DNA from: an uncultured Luteitalea sp.
GTDB lineage: Bacteria; Acidobacteriota; Vicinamibacteria; Vicinamibacterales; Vicinamibacteraceae
Reading direction: 5' to 3'
Assembly (NCBI GenBank): GCA_934541105.1
Contig: CAKTDA010000003.1
Span: forward strand, 1-64,000
Length of the DNA stretch: 64,000 nucleotides
The translations under genes were made by a program, and so were the position numbers. Shown here one piece after another: positions 50,230 through 61,778 of this stretch. The stretch's first letter is position 1; the number at the start of each line of letters is the position of its first letter. The notes under the pieces are model-generated. The model was not told the origin of the DNA and searched no databases. It worked only from the letters and a program-made list of their open reading frames with translations.

Positions 50230-51861
50230 CTACGCGAGCGCCGCGCCGACGATCTCCTGCGCCTCGGCGACGATGCGCGCGAGGTGCGCTTCGCTCGTGA
50301 AGCTCTCGGCGTAGATCTTGTAGATGTCCTCGGTGCCCGACGGACGTGCCGCGAACCAGCCCTGCGCCGTCGTGATCTTGAGGCCGCCGATGCTCGCGCC
50401 ATTGCCGGGCGCCGTCGTCAGGCGCGCCGTGATCGCGTCACCCGCCAGCGTCGTCGCCGCGACGCGCTCGGGCGTGAGGCGCGTGAACGCCTTCTTCTGA
50501 TCCGGCGTGGCAGGCGCGTCCACGCGCAGGTAGTACGGCGTGCCGTACTGTGCAGTGAGTTCCTGGTAGTGCTGCCCGGGATCCTTGCCGGTGACCGCGG
50601 TGATCTCCGCAGCCAGCAGGCCGAGGATGATGCCGTCCTTGTCGGTCGTCCACACGGTGCCGTCGCGGCGCAGGAAGCTCGCGCCCGCGCTCTCCTCACC
50701 GCCAAAGCAGAGGCTGCCGTCGGAAAGGCCCGGCGAGAACCACTTGAAGCCGACGGGCACCTCGACGAGGCGCCGATCGAGCCCAGCGACGACACGATCG
50801 ATCATGCTGCTCGAGACGAGCGTCTTGCCGACCGCGGCATCGGCCCATGCGGGACGATGGCCGAGCAGGTAGCGAATCGCCACCGCGAGGTAGTGATTGG
50901 GGTTCATCAGCCCGACCGACGGCGTGACGATGCCGTGGCGGTCGGCGTCGGCATCGTTGCCCCAGGCGATGTCGTAGCGGTCCTTGAGGTCCACGAGGCT
51001 CGCCATCGCGTACGGGCTCGAGCAGTCCATGCGGATCCTGCCGTCGTGGTCGAGCGTCATGAAGCCGAACGCGGGATCCACGCGCGTGTTGACGACGTCG
51101 ATGTCGAGGCCGTAGCGCTCCGCGATGCGCGCCCAGTACGCCACCGCCGCGCCGCCCATCGGGTCCACGCCAATGCGCAGTCCCGACGCGCGGATCGCGT
51201 CCATGTCGATGACCTCGCCGAGGTCGGCGATGTAATCGGTCGCGAAGTCGCGCTCGGAGACGCAGGATGCCGAGCGGGCTTCGGCGTACGGCAGCCGCCT
51301 GACGCCGGCGTTGCCCTCGGCGAGCAGCGCGTTGGCGCGCTCCTCGATCACGCGCGTGACGTCGGTGTCGGCAGGCCCGCCGTGCGGCGGGTTGTACTTG
51401 AAGCCGCCGTCCTGTGGCGGGTTGTGCGATGGCGTGATGACGAGTCCGTCGGCGAGCGCGTCAGGTGTGGCGGCGTTGTGGACGAGGATCGCGCGCGAGA
51501 TGACGGGCGTCGGCGTGTAGCCGTCGTTCGACTGGACGACCGTGGTGACACCGTGCGCGGCGAGGACCTCGATGGCGCTGCGCTCGGCTGGATCCGACAG
51601 CGCGTGCGTGTCCTTGCCGATGAAGATCGGCCCGGTGATGCCCCTGCTCGCGCGGTACTCGCACACGGCCTGCGTGATCGCGAGGATGTGGGCCTCGTTG
51701 AAGCTCCGCGTGAGCGAACTGCCGCGATGCCCGCTCGTGCCGAAGGCGACGCGCTGCGTGGGAACGCGCACGTCCGGCGAGTCGGCGTACGCCGCGAGCA
51801 GGGCGGCGACGTCCATGAGCATGTCGGAGGGGACGGGCTTGCCGGCGAGGGGGTGAGGCAT
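50230..51861 (-). CDS. pgm: phosphoglucomutase (alpha-D-glucose specific)
   Basis: 543 aa, full length for the family. It interconverts glucose 1-phosphate and glucose 6-phosphate for glycogen, trehalose and sugar-nucleotide metabolism. The phosphoserine loop Thr-Pro-Ser-His-Asn-Pro-Pro, metal loop Asp-Ala-Asp-Ala-Asp-Arg-His-Gly, sugar loop Gly-Gly-Glu-Glu-Ser-Ala-Gly and phosphate-binding Pro-Ser-Gly-Thr-Glu-Asp are all intact. The N-terminal Gly-Thr-Ser-Gly-His-Arg-Gly is also typical. It lies 22 bases from the PIG-L gene on the same strand. Confidence 0.93.
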   Translation of the reverse strand: MPHPLAGKPVPSDMLMDVAALLAAYADSPDVRVPTQRVAFGTSGHRGSSLTRSFNEAHILAITQAVCEYRASRGITGPIFIGKDTHALSDPAERSAIEVLAAHGVTTVVQSNDGYTPTPVISRAILVHNAATPDALADGLVITPSHNPPQDGGFKYNPPHGGPADTDVTRVIEERANALLAEGNAGVRRLPYAEARSASCVSERDFATDYIADLGEVIDMDAIRASGLRIGVDPMGGAAVAYWARIAERYGLDIDVVNTRVDPAFGFMTLDHDGRIRMDCSSPYAMASLVDLKDRYDIAWGNDADADRHGIVTPSVGLMNPNHYLAVAIRYLLGHRPAWADAAVGKTLVSSSMIDRVVAGLDRRLVEVPVGFKWFSPGLSDGSLCFGGEESAGASFLRRDGTVWTTDKDGIILGLLAAEITAVTGKDPGQHYQELTAQYGTPYYLRVDAPATPDQKKAFTRLTPERVAATTLAGDAITARLTTAPGNGASIGGLKITTAQGWFAARPSGTEDIYKIYAESFTSEAHLARIVAEAQEIVGAALA

Positions 51862-51883
51862 GGGACAACTCTAACGCCGAACG

Positions 51884-52765
51884 CTAGGCCGCGCCCCACT
51901 GGCGCAGGCGCTGCGCGAGGCGCTCGCGGTTGTCCCCCCCGTCCATGAACGGCGGGAAGTCGGCGGCGAGCTGGGCAAGCGTCGGGACTGCGCCCCACGC
52001 GGTGATGCGGAAGACTTCGACCGCGTGCGGCGAGTCGATGCCGAGCTCGCGGTTCTTCCTGTCGAAGCGCGCGCGGAGGGTCTGCCGCCACTCGTCGATC
52101 GATGCCGGCGGCGCCATGTCGTGGCGCCCGACCCACGGCAGCCACTCGACGACCTGCGACTGATGGCACCACGTCATCTCGCAGATGGCATCCCACGCGG
52201 CCTCGACGTCGATCGCGATGTCGTATGCATTGGCGCCGAACATGTACCCGTCGTACGCGTTGACGATGACGGGGACCTTGCAGGGCGTGGAGCGGGTCTC
52301 GTCGGCGGGGTACTCGGGGGTGAAGGCGTGCGGCACGTTGATCATGTATGCGACGCGTCGCACCGCGTCGGCAACCGACTCGTGATCGATGTGGATGCCG
52401 GCAAGCGCGTCGCCCCCGAGCGGCGGGCAGAACAGGTAGTCGGGCTCGAAGTCGCGGATTGCCTTCCACAACGCGGCCAGCAGGTCCGGCGTGACCTGAA
52501 GGCAGGCCTCGCGGGGCGTGCGCCCATCGGGCAGCCGCAGCACGTCGAACCCGTAGCGGCCAATCGCCGCCGATGCGGCCTGCTCCTCGAGCCTGATGCG
52601 GCCCGTCTCCTCGCGCGTCCTGAAGTGATGGCCGGCCTTGCCGTCGGTGCAGACGAGGACCTTCGCCTCGAACGCGTCACCGAGCTGGCGGCGCCACAGC
52701 TCGAACGTGCCTGCCGCGGTGAACTCGTAGTCGTCGAAATGTGCGTGGATGAAGAGGACTTTCAT
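51884..52765 (-). CDS. PIG-L family deacetylase
   Basis: 293 aa from the ATG at 52765; the frame extends to 53017 across the neighbour's start and was rejected. The metal-binding motif Ala-His-Phe-Asp-Asp-Tyr-Glu (8-14) replaces the usual Ala-His-Pro-Asp-Asp-x-Glu with one change (Pro to Phe). The second His occurs in Gly-Ile-His-Ile-Asp-His. The family removes acetyl groups from N-acetylglucosamine-type sugars. It is divergent from the DUF6807 gene, with 49 bases between starts, so promoters overlap. Confidence 0.85.
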   Translation of the reverse strand: MKVLFIHAHFDDYEFTAAGTFELWRRQLGDAFEAKVLVCTDGKAGHHFRTREETGRIRLEEQAASAAIGRYGFDVLRLPDGRTPREACLQVTPDLLAALWKAIRDFEPDYLFCPPLGGDALAGIHIDHESVADAVRRVAYMINVPHAFTPEYPADETRSTPCKVPVIVNAYDGYMFGANAYDIAIDVEAAWDAICEMTWCHQSQVVEWLPWVGRHDMAPPASIDEWRQTLRARFDRKNRELGIDSPHAVEVFRITAWGAVPTLAQLAADFPPFMDGGDNRERLAQRLRQWGAA

Positions 52766-52814
52766 GCTGCGTCGGGAGTGTACTGCGTCCACGCGCCGGA
52801 GTAGAGTGGGCCTC

Positions 52815-53822
52815 ATGGACGCGATTCGAGCGACGATCCTGCTGGGCGCGGTGCTCGCGTGGCCGGGCGTGCGTACGGCCGGTGCGCAGGTGACGATCAC
52901 GAAGGCCGCCGACGAAGTCACCGTCGCCATCGACGGCAAGGCGTTCACCGCGTTCCACACGGGCGGCCCGAACCTGAACCGCGTGTACCTGCACCCGCTG
53001 CGTGCAGCGTCCGGCACGGTCGTGACGCGCTCAGTGCCCGCCGGCCAGGTGCCGGGCGAGACGACCGACCATCCGCACCACGCGGGGCTCTTCTACGGCC
53101 ACGGCGACGTCAACGGCCTGAACTTCTGGGCCATCCAGAACGTTGACGCGTCCGCGATTCCGCCCAAGCTCGCACCGACACTCGGCCGCATCGTCGTCAG
53201 CGGGCCCGTGACGGCGACGAGCGGCAGGACGACCGGCACGATCTCGGCAGTCCTCTCCTGGCTCCAGCCTGACGGCAAGCCGCTGCTCACGGAACACCGG
53301 ACGATGACGTTCCATGCGCACCCGACGCTGCGCATTGTCGACGTCGACATCGAGTTGGAGGCGCTGCAGCGAGCCGAGTTCCGCGACACGAAGGAAGGCA
53401 CGTTCGCGCTGCGGGTGGCGACCGAGCTCGACGAACCGCCGGCCACGGCAAAGCCCGGCGCGCCGCTGCGCACTGGGAGGTTGCTGAACTCGCGTGGTGC
53501 GGTGGGTGAGAAGAACGTGTGGGGGAAGCCGGCCGAGTGGGTCGACTACGCGGGCACGATTGCCGGAGAGCCCCTCGGCATCGTCATGATGGACCACCCA
53601 TCGAACCCGCGGCACCCGACCTACTGGCACTCACGCGGGTACGGCCTGCACGCGATCAACCCGTTCGGCCTTCACGACTTCCTGAACGACAGGACGCAGG
53701 ACGGCGGCATGACCATCGAGGCGGGCGAACGTGTGCGGTTCCGCTATCGCGTGGTCGTCCATCCTGGTCTCGACGCCGCGAAGCTTGCGAGCCTGTACAC
53801 CGAGTACACGCGGGTGCGGTAG
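52815..53822 (+). CDS. DUF6807 (PmoA-like) exported protein
   Basis: 335 aa from the ATG at 52815. A signal peptide (first ~25 residues ending Gly-Ala-Gln) is followed by a beta-rich domain with Asp-His-Pro-His-His-Ala-Gly-Leu-Phe and Met-Met-Asp-His-Pro-Ser-Asn-Pro-Arg, both diagnostic for DUF6807. Members occur often beside carbohydrate genes in Acidobacteriota and Planctomycetota. The biochemical role is unknown to me. Confidence 0.83.
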   Translation: MDAIRATILLGAVLAWPGVRTAGAQVTITKAADEVTVAIDGKAFTAFHTGGPNLNRVYLHPLRAASGTVVTRSVPAGQVPGETTDHPHHAGLFYGHGDVNGLNFWAIQNVDASAIPPKLAPTLGRIVVSGPVTATSGRTTGTISAVLSWLQPDGKPLLTEHRTMTFHAHPTLRIVDVDIELEALQRAEFRDTKEGTFALRVATELDEPPATAKPGAPLRTGRLLNSRGAVGEKNVWGKPAEWVDYAGTIAGEPLGIVMMDHPSNPRHPTYWHSRGYGLHAINPFGLHDFLNDRTQDGGMTIEAGERVRFRYRVVVHPGLDAAKLASLYTEYTRVR

Positions 53823-53834
53823 GCAGCGGGACGG

Positions 53835-54308
53835 TCAGCGCCGGCGCAACTGCGTGTCGGCAAAGATCTGGAGCAGGCGGTGGACGCGGTCCGGATGCCC
53901 GCGGAAGTGCTCGGCAGCGAGTCCATCGTTGAGCAGCCCGCGGTAGCCTTCGGGCGTGTCGCCGCCGCTCATGTCGCGGTAGGCCATCGCGTGGTCGGGG
54001 AACTGGCGCTCCTCCCGACGTTCCTCGAGCAGGACCAGGATGCCGCGGTGACGGTCGTCGCGGCCGATCTTCGCGAGCAGAGCATGGACGACGCGGCGGG
54101 GGCCTTCGATGGCCTGCATGAAGCAGCCGTCGTGATAGAGCAGCAGCCCCGTCACGTTGCGGGCCGCGTTGCGGGCGCGGGCGCCCTCGAGCATCGCGGC
54201 AAGTTCCTCGCGCTGGAGGTCGCGGCTGGAGGTACTCGAATACACGAGGACGATCAGTTCATCGTCGGCTGCTGCTCCGGTGCCGCTGCCGGCGTCGCCC
54301 GTCGTCAT
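53835..54308 (-). CDS. BLUF-domain blue-light sensor
   Basis: 157 aa from the ATG at 54308. The FAD-binding BLUF domain has the key Tyr (Val-Tyr-Ser-Ser, residue 23), Asn in Ala-Arg-Asn-Val-Thr-Gly-Leu-Leu-Leu-Tyr, and Gln in Phe-Met-Gln-Ala-Ile-Glu-Gly. The tail after about residue 110 is short with no output domain, so it is a short BLUF protein acting through a partner. It is divergent from the glycosyltransferase gene with 42 bases between starts. Confidence 0.88.
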   Translation of the reverse strand: MTTGDAGSGTGAAADDELIVLVYSSTSSRDLQREELAAMLEGARARNAARNVTGLLLYHDGCFMQAIEGPRRVVHALLAKIGRDDRHRGILVLLEERREERQFPDHAMAYRDMSGGDTPEGYRGLLNDGLAAEHFRGHPDRVHRLLQIFADTQLRRR

Positions 54309-54350
54309 CGCGGTTACTTTACCAGCCGGAGCACCCGAAGCGCTGAACGC

Positions 54351-55655
54351 ATGGCACGCATAGGCATCATCAGCCCGCCCGTGACGGGCCACCTCAATCC
54401 GTTCATCGCGCTCGCCCTCGCCTTGCGGTCTCGCGGCCACGAGCCGGTGTTCGTCCACATGGCCGACGTCGCGCCGCGGGTCCGTCGCGCGGGGCTCGAC
54501 TTCGTGGCCATCGGCGCGAGCGACAACCCGGAAGGCAGCCTGGCGGCCTCGCTCGCAACGCTCGGTGGACTGCACGGGCGCGCCGCGCTGCGTCACGTCG
54601 TGCAGGCCGTAGTGCGGACCACGACGATGTTCTGCCGGGAGGGTGTGGATGCCCTGCGCGCCGCGCGGGTCGATGCACTGCTCGTGGACCAGACCGAGCC
54701 CGTCGGCGCGATCCTCGCCGAGCGCCTCGACGTGCCCTGCGTCACGGTGTGCAATGCGCTGCTCGTGAACCGCGAAGCCGGCGTGCCCCCGCCGTTCACG
54801 GCCTGGACGCCGAGCGACGCGTGGCCGTCGCTGCTGCGCAATGCCATCGGGTATCGGGCGTCCGATTTCGTGCTGCGGCCGGTACACGACGTGCTGCAAC
54901 GGCAGCGCACATCGTGGGGCATGCGGCCCTGGCGCACGATCGAGGAGTCGTTCTCGCCGCTGGCGCAGGTGAGCCAGCAGCCGGCGTCGTTCGACTTCCC
55001 GAGACGATCCCTGCCGGCGACATTTCACTACTGCGGCCCGTTCCGGCACCGCGCCGTCGACGACGACCCGGAGTTCGACTTCGGGCGTCTCGACGGCCGG
55101 CCGCTGGTCTACGGGTCGCTCGGCAGCCTGCAGGGCAACAGGCGCGACGTGTTCGACGGGTTTGCCGATGCCTGCACCGACCTCGGTGTCCAGTTGCTGC
55201 TCAGTCACGGCGGCGCCCTTGGTGAGGATGACGTGCGGACGCTGTCGTCGCGGGCGATCGTCGTGCGTCACGCTCCGCAGCAGGCCGTGCTCGCACGTGC
55301 CGCCGCGGCGCTCACGCACGCGGGGCTGAACACCGTGCTCGACGCCCTGAGCCAGGGCGTGCCGATGGTCGCCGTGCCGATTGCGTTCGAGCAGCCGGCA
55401 ATCGCCGCCCGTGTCGCCTGGACCGGGTGCGGCGTCGTGGTGCCCTTCGGACGACTGAGCCCCGCGCGTGTGCGGCAGGCGCTAGCCACCGTGCTGCGGG
55501 AGCCGGCCTGGCGGGCGGCGGCCGGGCGCCAGCGCGCGGCCATCGCTGACGCCGGTGGGGTGGCGCGGGCCGCTGCCGTCGCCGAGCAGGCGGTCGCGAC
55601 CGGCCGGGCGGTCCATGCGCCGCTTCACATCCGGGAGTCGCTCACGATTCCGTAA
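54351..55655 (+). CDS. GT1-family glycosyltransferase, CrtX-like
   Basis: 434 aa from the ATG at 54351. Its N-terminus, Ile-Gly-Ile-Ile-Ser-Pro-Pro-Val-Thr-Gly-His-Leu-Asn-Pro-Phe, matches zeaxanthin and macrolide glucosyltransferases. The C-terminal donor site has Val-Tyr-Gly-Ser-Leu-Gly-Ser and His-Ala-Pro-Gln-Gln, then Thr-His-Ala-Gly-Leu-Asn-Thr-Val. It transfers a sugar to a small lipophilic acceptor, perhaps a carotenoid. No carotenoid genes are adjacent, so the acceptor is unknown. A link to the neighbouring light sensor is suggestive only. Confidence 0.82.
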   Translation: MARIGIISPPVTGHLNPFIALALALRSRGHEPVFVHMADVAPRVRRAGLDFVAIGASDNPEGSLAASLATLGGLHGRAALRHVVQAVVRTTTMFCREGVDALRAARVDALLVDQTEPVGAILAERLDVPCVTVCNALLVNREAGVPPPFTAWTPSDAWPSLLRNAIGYRASDFVLRPVHDVLQRQRTSWGMRPWRTIEESFSPLAQVSQQPASFDFPRRSLPATFHYCGPFRHRAVDDDPEFDFGRLDGRPLVYGSLGSLQGNRRDVFDGFADACTDLGVQLLLSHGGALGEDDVRTLSSRAIVVRHAPQQAVLARAAAALTHAGLNTVLDALSQGVPMVAVPIAFEQPAIAARVAWTGCGVVVPFGRLSPARVRQALATVLREPAWRAAAGRQRAAIADAGGVARAAAVAEQAVATGRAVHAPLHIRESLTIP

Positions 55656-55777
55656 TCGGGCTTACGCGAACGCGGGCCGGCATCCGCGCCCCACAGCGCG
55701 GCTCGCGCGAAGACGACAGGATTTTGGCGGGATTCCGCAATTCGTGAACCGGCACGGCCGTTGCCAGCAGCGAAGGC

Positions 55778-56824
55778 ATGGCAAGGCCGGGGGCGATGCG
55801 CGAGAACGGGGGCCAGCCAGCGGGCTGTGTGCGTGCGGCGTCCGGCCAGTCGGCGGCGGTGTTCGTGCCTGTCGATCTCGACGGGCTCGTGCCCGACACG
55901 GCGCCGGAGTTCCCCCTCTATTTCCAGAGCGAGCCAGGACACTTCGTCCTGCTGCGCGGCGCTCGTGTCGAGTTCACGATGGTGCAGGTCCAGCGCCTGC
56001 GCGAGTTCGGCGTCAGCACGTTGTGGGTCGCCGACGCCGACCATCACCTCTACGAGCACTACGTCGAACACCATCTCTCGACGCTCCTGGCGAGCACGCG
56101 GGAGCCCGAGCGCAAGGCCGCGCTGTTGTATTCCGCTGCACGCACCACGCTGGCGTCGGTGCTCGTGGACCCGCGCCACTGCGACGTCGGCCCGCGCACG
56201 CGCAGGATCGCGGAAGAACTCGGGTCGTGGGTGGCGCGCGAGCCCGGCGTCCTCGGCTACATGGGTGCGCTGATGGCGCGCGACTACGACACGGTGCGCC
56301 ACAGCATCAACGTCACGGTCTTCTCCACGAGCCTCGCCGTTGCCAGCGGCGTGCGCGGCTGCCGCGTGCTCCAGGACTACACGCACGGCGTGCTCCTGCA
56401 CGACGTCGGCAAGAGCCGCATCCCGCGCGAGCTGATCGTCAAGCCGGGCGCGTTCACCGAGGACGAACTGGCGCTGATGCAGACGCACGTGGCCGAGGGG
56501 GAGGACATCCTCGCGAGCGACGGGCGGCTGCCGGCGACCGCGATGGTCGCGGTGTCGCAGCACCACGAGCGGATGGACGGCAGCGGCTACCCGCGCCGCA
56601 TCCCCGGCCCCGATCTCCACCTGTTCGGCCGCATCACGGCCATCTGCGACGTCTACGACGCCTTGACGAGTGACAGGAGCTACAAGCCCGCCATTGCCGG
56701 TGTCGATGCCCTGACGCTCATGACCACCGAGCTGGTCGCGCAGTTCGACCAGAAGCTCGTGCGCCGGTTCATCGGCACGCTGCGCGCCCCCTCGTCGCGG
56801 CCGCGCCTCGGTCGCGTCGCGTGA
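55778..56824 (+). CDS. HD-GYP domain protein
   Basis: 348 aa. An N-terminal PilZ-free domain of ~110 residues (Phe-Val-Pro-Val-Asp-Leu-Asp-Gly-Leu) precedes an HD-GYP domain with Leu-Leu-His-Asp-Val-Gly-Lys-Ser-Arg-Ile-Pro and His-His-Glu-Arg-Met-Asp-Gly-Ser-Gly-Tyr-Pro. The motifs are intact, so cyclic-di-GMP phosphodiesterase activity is likely. The ATG at 55796 is an alternative start that trims six residues. It stands alone, with spacers to both neighbours. Confidence 0.85.
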   Translation: MARPGAMRENGGQPAGCVRAASGQSAAVFVPVDLDGLVPDTAPEFPLYFQSEPGHFVLLRGARVEFTMVQVQRLREFGVSTLWVADADHHLYEHYVEHHLSTLLASTREPERKAALLYSAARTTLASVLVDPRHCDVGPRTRRIAEELGSWVAREPGVLGYMGALMARDYDTVRHSINVTVFSTSLAVASGVRGCRVLQDYTHGVLLHDVGKSRIPRELIVKPGAFTEDELALMQTHVAEGEDILASDGRLPATAMVAVSQHHERMDGSGYPRRIPGPDLHLFGRITAICDVYDALTSDRSYKPAIAGVDALTLMTTELVAQFDQKLVRRFIGTLRAPSSRPRLGRVA

Positions 56825-56911
56825 GTCGTCCCTGCCATCCAGCTGGTCTGTAAGAAAATCTGAACGCATTCCTGCCGCGGGCAGGCAGTCCTGCGCTACG
56901 ATGTCGGCATC

Positions 56912-57943
56912 ATGTCCCTGCCCAGCGTCGTGCGGCCGCTTGCAGCGGCGATGTTCCTCGTGTCCCTGCTTGCCGCACCGGTCAGCGCGCAAGGCGAGGG
57001 ACCACACTTCTCGCGTTTCTTCGTCTTCGGCGACAGCCTTGCCGACACCGGCAACGTGTGGCTCACGTCGAAGGTGCTCGCCAGGGTGAACCCGGCGTTC
57101 TCGCCGGCGCCGCCGCCGTCGGAGAGCCCGCATCGCACCTACTTCAACGGCCGCTTCTCGAACGGACCCGTGTTCGTCGAGTACCTGTGGCAGGAGCTCT
57201 CGGGTGCCGCGCCGGGAACGCGGCGCGCGCTGCGGCCCTACATCGAGTCGCCGATCGTCGGCTCGAAGACCTCGATCGACTTCGCGTTCGGCGGCACGGG
57301 CACGCCCCTGTTCGACCAGACGCCCGGCGGCCTCTACGCGCCAGGGCTGAGGGGGCAGGTCGAACTGTTCCGCCTCGCGCTCCTCGGGCGGCGTGCACCT
57401 GCCGATGCGCTCTATCTGATCGTCACCGGCGCCAACGACTACCGCGAGGACCAGTACAACGAGTTCACGCCCCCCGATGTTGTCGTCTCGAACATCGCGG
57501 CGTCGATCGAGCGGCTGTACAAGGCGGGTGCCCGCACGATCGTGGTGCTCGGCCTGCCAGACCTCGGGCGGCTGCCGTTTGCCGATCCCGCAGCCAGCGA
57601 GCTGACGTTCGTGCACAACACGCTGCTCCAGGGCGCGCTCGCGTCGCTCGGCGCGGCGCTGCCCGGCTCGCAGCTCGTGTTCGTGGACTTGAATGGCGCC
57701 TTCGAGCGGCTGCCGTCAGAGATGGATCGCGCGACGCCGGCGCTGCTCGCGTACGGCCTGCAGCTCGGGCCGCCGCGTCCCGACCTGATGACGTGCCTGT
57801 TCACGGACCCGAAGACCTGCGTGGATGCGCCGTTCGCAGCGGGTGCCGCGTTCGCCTTCTGGGACATCGTCCATCCGACGACGGCCGCGCATGCGGTGCT
57901 CGGGCAGTACGTCGCGGAGCAGCTCCGGATCCACCTGCCGTAG
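56912..57943 (+). CDS. exported GDSL/SGNH esterase
   Basis: 343 aa. A signal peptide (first ~26 residues ending Val-Ser-Ala-Gln) is followed by the GDSL block Phe-Val-Phe-Gly-Asp-Ser-Leu-Ala-Asp-Thr-Gly-Asn. Later blocks are Phe-Asn-Gly-Arg-Phe-Ser-Asn-Gly-Pro, Gly-Ala-Asn-Asp-Tyr and the catalytic Asp-Ile-Val-His-Pro-Thr. All SGNH residues are present. It should hydrolyse esters outside the cytoplasm. A TACGAT (-10-like) sequence occurs near 56896, very close to the ATG. Confidence 0.85.
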   Translation: MSLPSVVRPLAAAMFLVSLLAAPVSAQGEGPHFSRFFVFGDSLADTGNVWLTSKVLARVNPAFSPAPPPSESPHRTYFNGRFSNGPVFVEYLWQELSGAAPGTRRALRPYIESPIVGSKTSIDFAFGGTGTPLFDQTPGGLYAPGLRGQVELFRLALLGRRAPADALYLIVTGANDYREDQYNEFTPPDVVVSNIAASIERLYKAGARTIVVLGLPDLGRLPFADPAASELTFVHNTLLQGALASLGAALPGSQLVFVDLNGAFERLPSEMDRATPALLAYGLQLGPPRPDLMTCLFTDPKTCVDAPFAAGAAFAFWDIVHPTTAAHAVLGQYVAEQLRIHLP

Positions 57944-58012
57944 CGCCTGGCGGCCCGCGTCGCACCGGTCGAGCGACGGCGCACCGACGGCAGCGTCGCC
58001 CGTGCGGCAGGG

Positions 58013-58267
58013 TCAGTGACAGACGAGCGGGGAGGGCATGGGCGCGTCGGGGTCGCCGAAGGAGTCCAGCCAGACCGCGCCCCCCTGCTGCCGCGCAATC
58101 AGGAGGCCGAGCGAAATGGCCGACGTGCGGTCGGCGAACCGGTGATCGAGCAGGCAGCGGTCGGCATGATCGACGACGACCCACTGGTCGCCCTCGAGCC
58201 TGACCGCGACATCGGCGACGTTGAGGACACTGAGCATGGCGGTATGTGGCAGCATGGAACGTGCCAC
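58013..58267 (-). CDS. small hypothetical protein, 84 aa, DUF2188-like
   Basis: The core Trp-Val-Val-Val-Asp-His-Ala-Asp and Leu-Ile-Ala-Arg-Gln-Gln-Gly-Gly-Ala-Val resembles the small DUF2188 fold, but the match is weak. The start could be 58267 or internal ATGs near 58252 or 58237. A plus-strand frame over the same region is judged a shadow because its composition is poorer. Function unknown. Confidence 0.5.
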   Translation of the reverse strand: MARSMLPHTAMLSVLNVADVAVRLEGDQWVVVDHADRCLLDHRFADRTSAISLGLLIARQQGGAVWLDSFGDPDAPMPSPLVCH

Positions 58268-58354
58268 GTCTGCGCGGCACCTGCCATTCGACTGTGAAAG
58301 ACACGCCGGGGTTCCATCGAGTCACATGTTCCCGCGACATCGTCGCCCGGTGAC

Positions 58355-59805
58355 GTGTCGACGCCCGGACGCACGAGACCTGCCGTGACGCGATTTCCCA
58401 CCCGGGTCTCTGCGACAATCCGCAGGCACGGCCTGCTCCGCAAGGGCGACAGGGTGCTCGTGGCGCTGTCGGGCGGCGCCGATTCGATGGCGCTGCTGCA
58501 CGTCCTCGTCGCGCTCGCGCCCCGGGCCGGCAGCCTGATTGCCGGGGTCGTCCACGTCCATCACGGCCTGCGCGGACACGAGGCCGACGACGATGCGAGG
58601 TTCTGCGAGGAGGTGGCGGCGTCGCTCGACCTCCCGTTCGATGCCGTCCACATCGACGTCGCCATCGAGGCGGCACGGCGCCGCTGGTCGCTCGAGCGGA
58701 CGGCGCACGCGCTGCGCCACGCGGCGTTCAGGCTCGTGGCGCGCCGACGGGGCGCCAGCCGTGTCGCGCTCGGCCACACGCTCGACGATCAGGCCGAGAC
58801 GGTCCTGATGCGCTTCCTGCGGGGCGCGGGCACGCGCGGGCTCGCGGGCATGTGGCCGTCTCAGGGGCTGTTGATCCGGCCCCTCCTCGAGGTGCGGCGG
58901 GCCGACGTGGAACATTACGGGCGCGAGCGGGGTCTCACGTGGAGGGAGGATGCGACCAACGAGGACCTCGGCGTCTTCCGCAACCGCGTACGCCACGTCG
59001 TGCTGCCGGCGTTGACCGGTGTGGCGGGCCCCCGCCTGCCCGATCGGCTGGCGCGACAGGCCGGCATGTGGCGAGACGATGACCGGTGGCTGGCCGCGTG
59101 CGTGGCCGCCGAACTACCGTCGGTGCTCTGTCCTGATGCCGACGGCGGGTGGATCCTCGACATGGCGAGACTCGACGCCGTCCCGGCGCCGTTGCGGCGG
59201 CGGGTGCGGCGAGCGGCCCTCGAGCAGATGCTGCCGCGGCGGCAGGTGACGCTGGCGGTCGTGGAGGCGCTGGCGCGGCTCGAGGCCCTGCCCGACGGAC
59301 GAACGGGCCTGCTCCGCGGGCTCGCGGTGAGGAAGGAGGGCGCCCGGCTCGTCGTGGCGCCCGCGCGGCCGGCATCCGGAACTTCGGGGACGATCGGCTC
59401 GCGTGTGCTCTACTGGCCAGGGACGATCGACGTCGAGGGTGCGGGACTGCGGATCGATGCGTCGGTCGTCCGGCGCGAGGCATGGCAGGCCGACGCTCGG
59501 CCGGATGCAGGCGGCCTGCTGCGGGTCGGGCTCGACGCGGCCCGGCTCGGGACCGCGCTCGTGATCCGCGGGCGGCGTCCAGGCGATCGGATGCGACCGC
59601 TGGGGGCGCCCGGCAGTCAGAAGATTCAGGATTTGATGGTGAACCGGAAAGTGCCGCGGCAGGACCGCGACAGGGTCCCCGTCGTCACGTCGGCGGATGG
59701 GCGGATTGCGTGGGTGGTTGGCCTGGCAGTCGGCGAGGAATTTGCAGTCCAGCCACAGACGACCGGCGTGCTACTCTTGGAAGCTACGCGGTCAGGAGGA
59801 AAGGC

Positions 59806-59809
<4 letters not shown>
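58355..59809 (+). CDS. tilS: tRNA(Ile)-lysidine synthetase
   Basis: 484 aa from GTG at 58355; GTG at 58385 is equally possible. The enzyme modifies the wobble C of tRNA-Ile(CAU) to lysidine. The PP-loop Ser-Gly-Gly-Ala-Asp-Ser (39-44), Val-His-Val-His-His-Gly-Leu-Arg-Gly, and Leu-Gly-His-Thr-Leu-Asp-Asp-Gln-Ala-Glu-Thr are all typical, followed by the TilS C-terminal domain (Arg-Gly-Arg-Arg-Pro-Gly-Asp-Arg). Stop and ftsH start overlap (TTGA), so the two genes are coupled. Confidence 0.93.
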
Positions 59810-61719
<1,910 letters not shown>

Positions 61720-61738
61720 TCGACACCGGAACAATGAA

Positions 61739-61763
61739 GGCGCCGGACATCCGGCGCCTTTTT
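61739..61763 (+). terminator. Rho-independent terminator after ftsH
   Basis: A perfect stem GGCGCCGG/CCGGCGCC with an ACAT loop is followed by five T residues, 19 bases after the ftsH stop. It is one of the clearest terminators in the window. It separates ftsH from folP, whose start codon lies only 16 bases further on. Confidence 0.9.
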
Positions 61764-61778
61764 CGTTTCACCCCGTCG

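Noticed and set aside
53835..55319. Long minus-strand open frame across the BLUF and glycosyltransferase genes
   Set aside because: Only the last 158 codons (from 54308) have BLUF character. The rest is antisense to a clear glycosyltransferase and is Arg- and His-rich.
59149..59805. Extended N-terminus for FtsH
   Set aside because: It is antiparallel in character to no known domain and lies wholly within tilS. The TTG at 59806 with a strong ribosome site gives a normal FtsH start.
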